NCBI GenBank assembly: GCA_031308135.1
Contig: JAHLJT010008756.1
Span: 101,210,510 to 101,274,509, forward strand
DNA: 64,000 bases
Reading direction: 5' to 3'
Source: Acheta domesticus
Lineage: Eukaryota > Arthropoda > Insecta > Orthoptera > Gryllidae
The translations under genes were made by a program, and so were the position numbers. The notes under the pieces were generated by a model. That model was not told the DNA's origin and did no database searches. It saw only the letters and a program-made list of their open reading frames with translations. This document shows, piece by piece, positions 35,468 through 46,679 of the stretch (position 1 is the stretch's first letter; each line of letters begins with the position of its first letter).

Positions 35468-37304
35468 TGGTTACTAGGGCTCCAAAAATCATGATTTTTT
35501 TAAAAAGTCAAAAAAATCAGATATTTTTATTTAAATCAGACTCTTGTATTTGATTTAAGTAAGACTTTTAAAAAATGTATTAGATGTTTTTACTTTAAAC
35601 CAAAATCACTAAGTAATTTATTTATCCCTAATTACCTTATATGCAGAAAAAAGTTTATTAAAATATCAGTTTTTATATTGATCATTAAATTATTGTAATT
35701 TTATTTTAAAAAAATAAATATATTACATATTTCAGAGGTCTGGTACAACACCGTCCTAATCTACAAAATCTTTAAATTTGAGTTATTTACAGTTTCGTGT
35801 TCTTCAAATATTTCTCTTGCGTCCACATTGCCGAATATGCTTCTGGCACCATCTACGTTATTAGCATGATTTAGAAAAACGGTATTCTTCATTCAAAGAA
35901 ATTTTACCATGTTTTTTGTGCAATACCGCCTAATCAAAAAGCATTTTTTGTTGAAGACAGCAGTATTCTTTGAAAAACTTATAACAATGTTAGTCATTGA
36001 AATATTAAATTCAATTTAATTATTGTTTTGTTATTAAAAATATGGAGTATAGTGGTTGTTACTTGCGCTTTTCCCATTAACCCTTAAACGGTCGATGGGA
36101 AGTATGTTTCCCACTTAAAATCGAATTTTATCAATATACAGTTAAAGAAAAAGGTTAATGTTATTAAAACTAGTAAGAATAACTAGTGTTTTCATTACTT
36201 TTAACAATATTAAATTTGTTCTTTAAACCAGTGATAACAAAATTCCATTTTTATTAATACTCACAATCGTTAAGTTGAATTTTAAGTGGCTTTAGCAAAC
36301 ATTGTAATACCAATACAGAATTATAGACCCCTTGAAGCCTTTTTCTCGAAACAAGCTCGGTGCATGTTAGGGCGGTATTGCTGCAAAACTAGTTTTTATC
36401 GACAGAATTAAATGCTGTATAAAAACTAATTGATCATCTAAGTCTATTAGTATTTAATTCTACTACAAAGTGTTTATATGGGCAGAAATACAATCAAAGC
36501 TCTACATGGCCTTATACGGAATAGTGTGTTACAACAAGACACAAAGAGAAGAATATTTCACAGTGTAGCGGAAAATATATTATATGGAGCAGAAATGTGG
36601 CCTTGAACAAAACGCCGTAGAGACAGAATACGGTCAGTAGAGCTCGACTTTATGAGAAGATCTTTACAGATTACAAGGCTGGACAAGATAAGAAACGAAG
36701 TGATATGGGAAAGAGCTGGGGTTCAAACAACCATAACCAGAAAACTATAAAATAAGGCTCTTCAATGGTACGGACATGTCCAGAGGATGCAAAATGAGAG
36801 ATGGCCAAATCAAATTTTAAACTGGATACCTGAAAGAAGGCGTAGAAGAGGCAGACCTGTTTTTGACCTGGAAGGCGTATATGCAGGAAGTAATGGAGGA
36901 GAAAGGACTAGAAGAAGGTCAATGGAAGGACAGAAAAATATGGAAATCGAGAACGGCAAACTTTTAGGGGTAGAAATCGTCGAAGAAGAAGACAAAATGT
37001 TTATTGTTCTTCGTTTCATAAGTTTATTCATTTTAATCTATATTATATTGTATTTCATTTTCTCAAAACTATTCAATGAAACGAAAATGTTTATAAGAAA
37101 TATATTTTTTATATCAACTTTTTAATTGATTTTAAGTCTTTTTATTTGAGTAATTTTTATTTTACAAATTTTAAAATAGAAATATGTTTTGAGATACTAC
37201 AAATAATAAATATTGATTTAAATCTTTGATTTTTAAAATAATCATTTGATTTAAAACATGATTTAAATCACATGATTTAAATTATACCAGCCTTCCTGGT
37301 TACC
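35468..37304. mobile_element. hAT-like element (35476-37296) with an imperfect 8 bp target duplication
   Basis: TGGTTACT (35468-35475) and TGGTTACC (37297-37304) flank about 1.82 kb. The left end begins agggctccaaaaatcatg. The right end, read inward, is ggaaggctggtataattt followed by aaatcatg. Both ends are dense in tttaaatca words over about 150 bp. The 8 bp duplication and AGGGCT-like terminus fit the hAT superfamily. The interior has no readable hAT transposase and instead holds LINE debris. A copy of its right end opens the window (1-190). Confidence 0.5.
36478..36990 (+). pseudogene. RTE-like LINE reverse transcriptase relic, C-terminal part
   Basis: Plus-strand translation shows SVAENILYGAEMWP, VELDFMRRSLQITRLDKIRN, ALQWYGHVQRM and WIPERRRRRGRP. 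This order is typical of the C-terminal region of RTE-like and related insect LINE ORFs, and parallels the better-preserved copy at 42689-43420. At least two in-frame stops (after WP and before NKALQW) inactivate it. It lies inside the hAT-like element. Confidence 0.65.
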
Positions 37305-38255
37305 AAGCAAAAGTACAATATTTTTAAAACTACAAGAATATGAAACCCACAGGAAAGCTAATGAGAAAACTGGAGCTAGAAGACAAATGTTGTGCTTCTC
37401 TAAGACAGTAGTTTCTCTCTTTGCCACCAATGTAGAGGCAAGATGAAATACAACATATTTAAGGCAATTTCCAACAATCGCATTTAGATAAAAACTTCAC
37501 CAACTGTATTACATACAGTGTTACACACGGTAACAGACATTCGGAGGTCGACTGCAAAAAATGTTTTAGATGGGCAGAGAAACACGAGCAGCCGGAACTA
37601 GTTCCTTAATTATGCACTGAGAGATAAATTCGCTTCAGCGTGGATTAGACGGTTGGCAGAACAAATGGGCAGTAATGTGTCATATCAGCAAAAAGTCACC
37701 TGTGAATATAGAATGCACTGGCGACATCTAGATCGATTAGAGATACGGACACCGATCGACGCGCGTATTCTCTACCATACTAGAGATACTACTCTACTAT
37801 ACTAGCAGTAACACTTTCGTATAGTGTTCTTCGTTGGCAACGTTTGTAATATTTTTTAAATAGCACATCCGCATTTCACAAAAGATGATTCACATTTAAT
37901 GAATGTCAATTCAATCCTCATTTATTAGTGTATCCCTTTTAACAGTGTTCAAAAGAAGAGATTTTTTAAGGAATTTATTCTATTCTGATACAAGAATCAT
38001 GATAATCAACAAAGTCAGCTAATAGGTCTACATTGCCATTTACTAAAAATATTACATTAAAGAATGATCCAAGGTAAATCATATTTATCACAAAATTATA
38101 GCCGTGCACATAATGATGGAATATTCATTACAGGAGTTGGGAAGAAATTCCTAGAGGACAATTCAATATTTCTTCCCGTCTCTTGTTGCAAGCTTCCTGC
38201 TATCAGCCGCCGTGCGCGTTGTTCAAATCCTGTTGTTTCCCTTCTCTCGCGAACA
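37305..38255. other. No gene seen; contains the homologous breakpoint 37762/37763
   Basis: AT-rich sequence. Position 37762 corresponds to the last base before the first N gap and 37763 to the first base after the second. Confidence 0.6.
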
Positions 38256-38259
38256 CCAA

Positions 38260-38770
38260 ACCGAGTGGCTAATTGCTCGTCCCCGCCGCTGAATCGACTT
38301 CGTTACCAACCCCCGCCTCGCCTCGCATCGCCTCGGGCGGTTCGGTGGGAGCCTCGGCTCCGCTGGGTGGCTGCGGGGGAGCCATCTGCCATGGGCGACT
38401 CCCACGGGCTGCTAATGAACACGACGGTTGGGGACTCGCTTCCTGTCTACTTCGGATTCGACGGCTCCTGTTTACGGAAACGAGAGCTACACTCATCGCC
38501 ATCGCTATCACCACCGCCGCGGCCGCCTCCGCCACCGCCGTGCGAGCCGCCGCCGCCGCCTGCGCTGCCGCCGTTGCCGCCGATCTCGTTAGCGTGGGCC
38601 CAGAGTGCCGCGCTCCACCCAACCCGCACCTCCCCGCCCCGTCCACTGGCCGCCTCCCAAATCCTTTTTCCGCCAGCGGAGTACAACGAGTCCGGTTCCT
38701 CGTCGCGGTCCCTTCGCTCTCCCAGGGCGTCTCGATTAGAGATCTCCGTTCCGGAAACACTCCTGCTCAT
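38260..38770. other. GC-rich, CpG-dense island, copy A
   Basis: It contains gccgcc triplet runs near 38500-38585. A 254-codon plus frame (38064-38828) and a 163-codon minus frame cross it. In copy B a one-base difference (ctgccatggg versus ctgcccggg) shifts the plus frame and further indels follow, so neither frame behaves as protein-coding. It is a candidate promoter or CpG island conserved between copies. Confidence 0.55.
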
Positions 38771-39289
38771 TATCTCATTGGCTGAAAACGACCCATCGAG
38801 TTCCCGATTTCAAATCTTCAAGTTGTAAAAGTGTCAGAGTACACTAAAATGTCGGTTTGTAAATCTTTACATAATTATAAAATACAAATCTCTTCTTAAT
38901 GGAAACAAAAAGACTCGCGAAAGTGTTGCTGTTGCTGGACTTCGACATACAAGGGTACGTGTATCGCCAAAATAAGTTTTCGTTTATCCTGTGTCTTGTG
39001 AAGGAGATAGAGCTCTTTGCGTTCCAGACTAAATGGATCTGGAAAGTTCGATATAACACAGTTACATAGAGGAGGATAACCTCTATCAGACTTTGAGGCC
39101 AGCGAGACCATTAAAGTTACTTACGGATGAATCCTATGAGCTGCGAATGGAAATGCTAACTTTAGGAAATACGAGAAGTAGAAGAAAAATGCATGTTAAC
39201 TGCAATGTTGACATTCAAATAGAGGAAAAGAAAGTATTCCCGCTAAACAACTAACAAAATTTTCGGAAACTGGTTGATTGATTGATAAA

Positions 39290-39750
39290 GAGTTTCCGGG
39301 TGCGTCAATTGCTAAGGTCATTAGACCCGCAAGTGTAGAACATGTTTCTATTGAGGGAGGTGGCGGTTATCAGTCCCACTGGATTGCGCGATTCGGCGGC
39401 GATTATACGTTCGGCTGACGGTATTTTCCCCAATATTATCTCCCACCAGCGGGACACCGCCCCAGCCAGGGCAAGCTCTAAGCTCCTATTTGGTCGCCCG
39501 ACATGTGCGGTAGAGTACTGCATGTGTGTAAGAGGTGAGGTTGGGAAAAGAAAGCGAAGAGAAGATAGCGCCCGTTTGTTACGGTCCGAAATTCACCTGG
39601 TGTTGATTGAATAAACAACAGAAAACTACAGTAGCTAAGCAGCTAGTGTCGAAAATCCGGCCACCGTCGGAACTCGCATCCTAGGGCCTTCCAGTCAGAA
39701 GCACTGCAGTGGCAGCCATAATTTTGAGGCCACAAGCCACCTATGCCGGT
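39290..39750 (-). mobile_element. SINE-A copy 8 (in copy A)
   Basis: The tail gggtgcgtcaattgc is at about 39298 and the head ends cacctatgccggt at 39750. The tRNA-like region (ggaactcgcatcctaggg) is partly decayed. The same insertion exists in copy B, so it predates their divergence. Confidence 0.7.
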
Positions 39751-40081
39751 GGAATATAGTTGAAATCTTACCCGTGATAAAAATGTTTTCTCTCCAACTT
39801 GTTGAATTAGACTCCCATATCTCTTGAAACTCTATTCCATTCTCCTTAATTTGTAAGTTTAAAGTAACGTTTTAAATGTAGCATATTTTTTTCCCTAAAA
39901 AAATTTAAGTACGAAATTTACTTTTCACAGAATCATCGTATTTTTTGTGGAGGTACCCTTCCTTTCAAACTCTACCATATTTTCGAAATTATATTATCAA
40001 TGATACGCTTTAGTTGTTTCAAAAATATTCATTAAAATAATTTTTCTGGTTATTTTGATTGATTCAGAATAAAATATTCTT

Positions 40082-40087
<6 letters not shown>

Positions 40088-40150
<63 letters not shown>
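40088..40150. repeat. (AT)n microsatellite, expanded in copy A
   Basis: About 31 AT units. The corresponding site in copy B (about 61535-61570) has only a short imperfect run. Confidence 0.95.
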
Positions 40151-40152
<2 letters not shown>

Positions 40153-40882
40153 AAAATATGGGCTTGATGATATAGTAGTCATAGTGTATGATTTACACTC
40201 TACCAACTCTCTTCTCTTTTCAACTTAAATATAAAGCGTTGAATTCCATTAATTCTTTATGTACTTTGTAACCTCTCTTATAAGATAAACAAAATACAAT
40301 AAATCTGTATTAAAGTTTCTGGTAAGACTTTTCTCAACATTTTAAAATGTGTTTGTGCTTTACATTTTCCTGTGTAATACTTTGAAGAATATCCGAGAAG
40401 CGTAGAGCGCAAGGTGCCTTAAGTTGCTTTCAAAACAAGACGACCTAAAACTCAATGTACCAAGAAAGTTCATTCAACTAGGAAAAACCAAAATAAGCCT
40501 TTTGTGAGAACAAAATTAAATATCGCTTCTATCTATGATATTAGATCATTTTGTAAATAACGACGTGTACTGCGATTTCCTTACTTTTCTCCATGTTAAG
40601 AGATTTATTCTCTCTTAATGAAAAACACTCGAGGCCTAAACTTTTCTCTTACAAAATAAATTGAGTTACGAATACATCTAACAATTCAGGAAAAGATGTC
40701 GTCAACGATAATTTCTCCAAATGAATGTTTTTCAAATAGCAGAATAGCGAATCAATCTACTTGGTTATGACGATCGTAACAAAGTTAGGTTAGCGAGTTC
40801 AATTAACTATTCCAACTAGTTGCCATGGATACCGGTCAAATACAGAAAGCAGAAAAGTGATGCCCTGCTCTCGAGCATATAC

Positions 40883-42209
40883 TAAAGGTGCGTTTACACG
40901 AAGAGACAAAGTCTCCTAACTTTCATGAAGTTAAGAGATAAACTCTCTCAGAAGGCTTTACACGATTAGAAATATCTCCCGAAACGCGAGTCTCCTAACT
41001 AACGGGAGAGTCGTTTCCTGAGATCTCTCCGGAAAAGTATCTCCTTGCCGTTTACACTTGATACAAATGTCTCTGGATGTTCTTTGGCGCCGCCATGTTG
41101 AATAAGCAGCTGGTGAGCAGCGGCGAGCAGTTTGAGGTTAGAAAGTGACAACTGGTGAAATGCAGCTATCTGCGCCAATTTAATAATTTTGAAGAAACGG
41201 AGGAAATGAAAGAGACAAGTGTGGGTGATTTTTTAGAAGAGAAGAGCTGTGTATTTATAAAACTTTGATGGCAGAATTGCAGGAAGAGAAAAAGAAAATT
41301 GTTACCTGTTCAATTACATTACAATTTTTCAGTGACAAAATAAAACAAGTTTTAATTTATGAATCACTAAAAATATCTTTTGGAAAACGTGATCAGATTC
41401 GAGAAAATAGTTTTGACCGAATGTAAAAATGGGTGAAGTTGATAATTTGTTGTAGAAATTTTTTATGATGTTAATGTTGTTATGATGTTAATGTTGTTAT
41501 GATGTTAATAAATATTTATGATGTTAAGTATAAGTGATTTGAAAGAATCAATTTTTTAATTCTTTGTAAATTTGTGTATTTGATATAAATTAGGGAGCAT
41601 GTAAAATTTTGCGAAAGAATTTATTAAGTATTGGTAGTAGAAGCATTACACAATATAGGGCAGGTGTATGAAAAAGAAGACCTAATTATAGTTTTATATA
41701 ACAAATTTCACAATTAATTCGTAATTTGGAGTTTTTATTTATTAAAGGATATAAGCATTATAATACAATTATTATTATTAGAAAAGATATAAAGGAGGAT
41801 GAAGTTATGTACAAAAAATTCGTACGTTTTCAACTCCAGAAGGACCATTTTTATTTATAATTCCCCAGTGTACAATTTCCCCCAATGAACAGAAATTCAC
41901 GGACCACACTGGAAAGTCGCACAGACACTGACAGACACAGACTAGCTTGATCGAGCACGTGGACACAAACCAAGAGAGCAAAAAGTCTTCCAACTCTCTT
42001 TGAATACTATTTATCTCCCAGGAGATACGATTTCTCATGGATACCAGAGTCATTACACTGCTCTCTCGTGAAGACATCGAAAATCTCTTGTGACGTCATG
42101 TCACTCTCCTGTGATCACTCTCCTGAGAGTTTACACGTATCTCCTGGTGTCTCCTAACCATTTCAAGAGAGTTAGGAGAGAAAACTCTCTCCGTGTAAAC
42201 GCGCCTTAA
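40883..42209. mobile_element. PIF/Harbinger-like element (40886-42206), present only in copy A
   Basis: The 1321 bp insert begins aggtgcgtttacacgaagag and, read inward from the right, aggcgcgtttacacggagag. It is flanked by TAA on both sides (40883-40885, 42207-42209). Copy B reads catatactaagtgtgac at 62294-62310 with a single TAA, which is the empty site. A three-base TWA duplication is characteristic of PIF/Harbinger elements. Subterminal regions contain repeated tctcctaac and ctctc words in both orientations. No complete transposase or partner protein is readable; a 90-codon minus frame at 41805-42077 has no motif I recognise. Confidence 0.85.
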
Positions 42210-42494
42210 GTGTGACTGCAACCAGCACCGTAGGGAGAAACTAAAGCCTCTAGAATGGTGTCCAAATTGCCAATGACGTCACGATGAATAGGCCAACGCC
42301 TGTCCCGCAGTAGGGCCATGATTATAATGTTAAGTTTTATTAAATGAGAATATGTTTTGAAAACGAGTGTCGTTAGGAGTGAATTTTCAAAGTGTACGAA
42401 TGCAGTAAAGCAACATTTTAAACGAATTGCGTAAGTTTTTTTTGTATAACAGAATTATAAATTTATAATGAAATCAAAGTTAATTTTGGGAAAC

Positions 42495-43489
42495 AACTTT
42501 ATTGTGAGGAAGTAAAGCAAGGAGACAGTTTATCAGCTACTCTCTTTATTATAGCACTACATAGTATAATAAATAATTTAACACATAACAGTACGATATT
42601 TTATAAATCAGTACAAATATGTGCTTATGCAGATGATATTTGCATAATAGCTAGAAATAAAAGAAGTTTAATAACATGCTACGAAGAAATGGAAAGAAAA
42701 GCGGAAACAATAGGCCTAATAGTAAATGAGAAGAAAACAAAGTATATGGTACTTTCTACATCAGACACAAGAAGGAGCCCCCAAAATATTAAAATATTGA
42801 ATAAAACCTTTGAAGGAGTTACCAACTTCAAGTATTTAGGAACCCTCATTAGTAATCAGAATGACATGAGGAAGAGCATCAAAGAACGAATAAAGGCAGG
42901 GAATAAAGCATATTATATAAATATGCAAATACTAAGAAATAAATTAATAAGACGTAACACGAAAATGAAAATATATAAAACCTTAATACGTCCTGTGGTA
43001 ACATATGGGGCAGAGGCTTGGACGTTAACAACAAATGATACAAATGAGTTAAGGCGATTTGAACGTAAAATAATACGGAAAATATATGGACCTATCAAAG
43101 ATCAAGAGATATGGAGATATAGAAGCAATGATGAGATCAATTTAATATTGGAAGAAAAAGACATTGTCCGATTTATCAAAGCGCAAAGGATCAGATGGTT
43201 GGGACATATTGAAAGGATGGAAAAATCAAGAATGCCCAGAAAGATATTAGAAGGTGGTCTCTTCTCCAAACAGAGGAGAGGGCGTCCCAAAAAAAAATGG
43301 AAGGATGATGTACTAAAAGATCTAAACATCATGAAAATAAAGAATTGGAAAAAGATGGCAGAAGACCGAAAAGACTGGAATGCTGTTGTGCGTGAAGCCG
43401 AGGCCCACAAAGAGCTGTAGAGCTAGAGAAGAAGAAGAAGAAGAAGAAGATGATGATGATGATCAAGATCAAGATCAACTTTATTGTGA
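42495..43489 (+). mobile_element. 5'-truncated RTE-like LINE insertion with 14 bp target duplication, only in copy A
   Basis: The duplicated target CAACTTTATTGTGA occurs immediately before the element (about 42495-42508) and after it (43476-43489). Copy B has it once (62590-62603). The element starts inside the reverse transcriptase frame, and its 3' end is a short gaa/gat/caagat microsatellite-like tail (about 43424-43475) right after the stop codon. This combination of 5' truncation, long target duplication and simple-repeat tail is the mark of target-primed reverse transcription. Confidence 0.9.
42509..43420 (+). pseudogene. Reverse transcriptase ORF fragment (RTE-like LINE)
   Basis: The frame is open from the truncation point to the stop at 43418-43420, about 303 codons, with ATG at 42689 as the first internal methionine. 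It opens with EVKQGDSLSATLF (RT motif preceding the active site), then CAYADDICII with the catalytic YADD at about 42626-42637. It continues with NFKYLGTLIS, GAEAWTLTTND, RWLGHIERM and RRGRPKKKWKDD, the usual C-terminal order of RTE-like insect LINEs. The endonuclease and N-terminal RT are missing, so it is non-autonomous. The absence of stops suggests a young insertion, in line with its presence in only one copy. Confidence 0.85.
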
Positions 43490-46150
43490 CGTCCACAGAT
43501 AGTTGAGATTTGTGCGAGAGAACGGTCGGCGGTTTACCGCTACCTCCCCAGGAGTCTCACAGTGATAGGTTGATGTGTGACGTCGCAGTTACTTTCGCCA
43601 TGAACCGCAAATGTATCGTAATCTGTAACGTAAGATATCCTTTTATGAACGATTTCTTGTAACAAAAAAGATCATTTAAGATGCTGGAATGGAAAAAAAC
43701 TACTGTCATATGGTTTTTACGAAAAACATTTATAGATTAGTTTTATACTTTTGAATTTGGAACACGCCAATGACAATGTACCATGGTAAAAATTATGGAA
43801 TGTTAAATATGAACAATATTCTTTTCATTTATGTTCTTAAAAAGCAAACCGTGTTTGTAAATTTCAAACCTGTCAATAAGTGGATAATACTGTAATTCCG
43901 TTATAACTAAAGGTCTTGAGGAGGAAAGAAGCTAGCGAATGTTTGGAAATGGGGTCCTGGAAAATGATCCATTTGGGCACTGGTAAAATAAAATAATATT
44001 TCTATGAAGATCGCGTGCTGTAAACCATAAATACACACGCAATTCTGGATTTCTCTTGACTGTCAATAGCTGCATCAATTATGCTCCCTCCTTTATTATC
44101 GATAATGGATTTAACATGTATTTCATTGATCAGTAAAAATACCCTTTTGTCTGTCCTCCTAAACAAAATGTCTCCTAACATAGAAAATTTGCCTGATATG
44201 TACTTCGGTAACATCAGGGAACCTTGTTCCAAAAGCTGATCGAAATACTACTGTTAAGTCCTGAATATCTAGCACATCTTCTGTGGATATTCAAAAGACG
44301 GACTTCTTCTCTACTTTCTAGATACTGCTTATGCAGTTTAGAGAAAGTATTGTAATGGAAAAAAATGTCGAATTCGACAGAAAAAACTACCGGACCCTTG
44401 TAACGAAAAGGTGCATAAATCGTACATATACATACAGTGAATTACTTCCATTAACACGTATAGTGTCTATAATATTAATATTATTAATTATATTTCCTGT
44501 CTAATAATATTTCTGTCTACTTGACAGCTGGGGTGTGGTAGAGCAATGTTGCCACTTACTCGGGCGGCAGATACGTAGTCGTGTGGTTGTTCCTGCATCA
44601 AATCACAATAGTAGCAAGAAATCAACCGCAATAAGCGCCCCCAACAGTAGACGACACAGAACCGCACACACGATGCATAACCAAAGAAGTAATGGCGTTG
44701 TTCCAAATGATAACTTACGGTTGCTTTGCGCTATGAGATTTCAGTTTTTTCTTAAACACACGAGGGAACAAAAAAATTATTTTCATACCTCCAGGATAAA
44801 AGTAGGTGATTTCAAAAGAAACGATCACACTGATTTCGAAAATCATTTAAAACGTTTCTATCACTCAAGGTTCAAAAGATATAAACATTGTTAGTATTTG
44901 AAATAAACAAAATCCTGTACTAATTTCCACATTGTCACTCCGATTACATTATTACAAGATTGTATGAGCATGCTTCATATGAGGTAAGATCAACTTAAAA
45001 ATGGAATATCGTCCAATAATATGCATAATGGTTTGTTGGTATTCTCCACAGCTGAATGACAATCATTTGAATTTTCCATACAACCACAACCTAAGGTTCG
45101 TTGTACAGGTGACACAACATTGGTGAGCAGCTCATGGTTTTTCCTGATCACAAACACAACAGGCAAAGTATAAAGAATACGCAAGTTTTGTAATTTCATT
45201 TTTTTCTTTGAAGTTTGAGTGTAAATATTCCACACACGTAACACGTATCAGGTTGATTCGGACACTTTCTATGTGAAATGACAATTTGTATTTTATCGAT
45301 CTGATTCACTTCTACCGATCTTGGGTCGAATTTCACTTTAAAAAAATCACAGAACTATACTGTATTAATGTATTTGAGGCGCCCGCAAACCAGACACGAA
45401 TTTCACGCGCACTGCTGTTACAGTTCCGCATGACACAGATTGACTCAGAATCCGCCACCCCAATAGTTGGATACTTGTATATTTGCGATAAGGTAAGGAG
45501 CTAAAATAATTCCTTTCGGTGACTGATGTGCAATAGAAAATATGAGGATGCACGTGACTTGTTTTCAAAACATCAACTAAGCCCTATTAAGATTCCTAAG
45601 ACCTATTTGTAATTGAGCGCGACTACCAGACGCGAGAATAAAGACGGCAATCTTCGAAAACGATAACTAGTGGTGCTTCCAACGCACATACTTTCTCGCT
45701 CTGCTACTATACGGTCCTTATTGCTATTCCACTACTCCATAAACCAGCAAAAGTGTACTATACCAGCAAACCATTTCGGTACCCAGACCCGACAAACGAA
45801 ACTCAAATTCAACGAACCGGCACTTATACAACTACGTAACACCAACACCACCTCGGTCGAACAGAGCCATAAAAGAATAGAACCGACCGAAATGCTCATA
45901 ATTTTACTTAAATCGGTTCATACAGATATATACTAGACAACTGGTCATTTGACATGTCATACGCTTCAGAAATCGAATAACAGAGTTGAAAAATTGTTTA
46001 CAAAACGCAGTTAGGGAAAACACAGACAAGTCCTGTCTATTTATCTATATTGAATCTATTCGTGAGTAGAAGTACTTCAAATGATTTTCAATAAAGTATC
46101 TACACTCTTCAATGTTTTTTTCCCGCAACATCACATTCATCAAATTAAAA
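43490..46150. other. No gene seen
   Basis: AT-rich DNA. The part up to 44824 is matched in copy B. Short frames at 44002-44232 (minus) and 44535-44894 (plus) carry no recognised motif. Confidence 0.5.
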
Positions 46151-46151
46151 T

Positions 46152-46241
46152 TCCCCTCGGGGGCTCGAACTCGGTACCTTCCTTATAGAAGAGCTCAACC
46201 CGAAGGTGCATTAACCAACCGCGCTACGAAACCGACTTGCA
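46152..46241 (-). mobile_element. tRNA-like SINE head
   Basis: The minus strand reads gtagcgcggttggttaatgc (D-arm and box A region) and gagttcgagcccc (box B, fits GWTCRANNC). The 5' and 3' ends do not pair as an acceptor stem and the anticodon region is not convincing, so it is a tRNA-derived SINE head or tRNA pseudogene, not a working tRNA. Confidence 0.5.
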
Positions 46242-46679
46242 GGACAACTGCAAATATTTCAGTCAAAACGTACTTGTATCAGTTCTATCATTACGATGCC
46301 GGTAATTGTCAACATGCGAAAAACTTGTCTTTCAAAAAACATGACCAAGAAAGGCAGCGGTGAACTGTTTACTCCACATAATTTATCGGATGATCGGCAT
46401 TTGGAAAATAACTACTGAGAGAAAGTATGTGCCATTCTATAGCACCACTAGTTTATTTATATATTTACCTTCCCTTCATACACACGTGCAGAAAATTTAA
46501 AGAAAAAATTTGGAGCGGTTTTTGAGATAATTTTTTTTTTGTAAATTTGAATCGCAATTTACGCAAAAACTATTCGTTTTTCCAAAAAATGGTACATGAG
46601 CTTATTTGAAGTGCTTATTTTGTACAACCGACTTTGTCTGAGGCGAAAATCTCTATCTTCAATTTTGCCGTTTTTAAAC

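Larger units (their letters stand above)
37107..44824 (+). repeat. Copy A of the duplicated region
   Basis: Homologous to 1-709 and to 59237-64000. In the SINE-A segment I compared base by base (39290-39750 against 60743-61203) there are four differences in about 460 positions, so divergence is near 1 percent. Copy A carries two large insertions absent from copy B (40886-42206 and about 42509-43475), a longer AT microsatellite, and lacks a 104 bp block present at 63371-63474. The pattern fits two haplotypes better than an old duplication. Confidence 0.9.

Noticed and set aside
36077..36115. piggyBac-like end (ttaa followed by cccttaaacggtcgatggg)
   Set aside because: Only one end is visible and no inverted partner or second TTAA-bounded terminus was found.
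35741..36400. A nested MITE defined by caataccgcc(c)taa words at 35922 and inverted at about 36375
   Set aside because: The inverted match is only about 15 bp and no borders or target duplication could be found.
38064..38828. 254-codon plus-strand frame and 163-codon minus-strand frame over a GC island
   Set aside because: Copy B has single-base and other frame-shifting indels at the same place, so there is no sign of coding constraint.
40567..40600. A fifth foldback MITE (gtactgcgatttccttac)
   Set aside because: Only one arm-like end is present, with no inverted partner or second TA nearby, in either copy.
46152..46241. A functional tRNA gene on the minus strand
   Set aside because: Box A and box B are good, but the acceptor arms do not pair and the anticodon arm is not convincing; better read as a SINE head.
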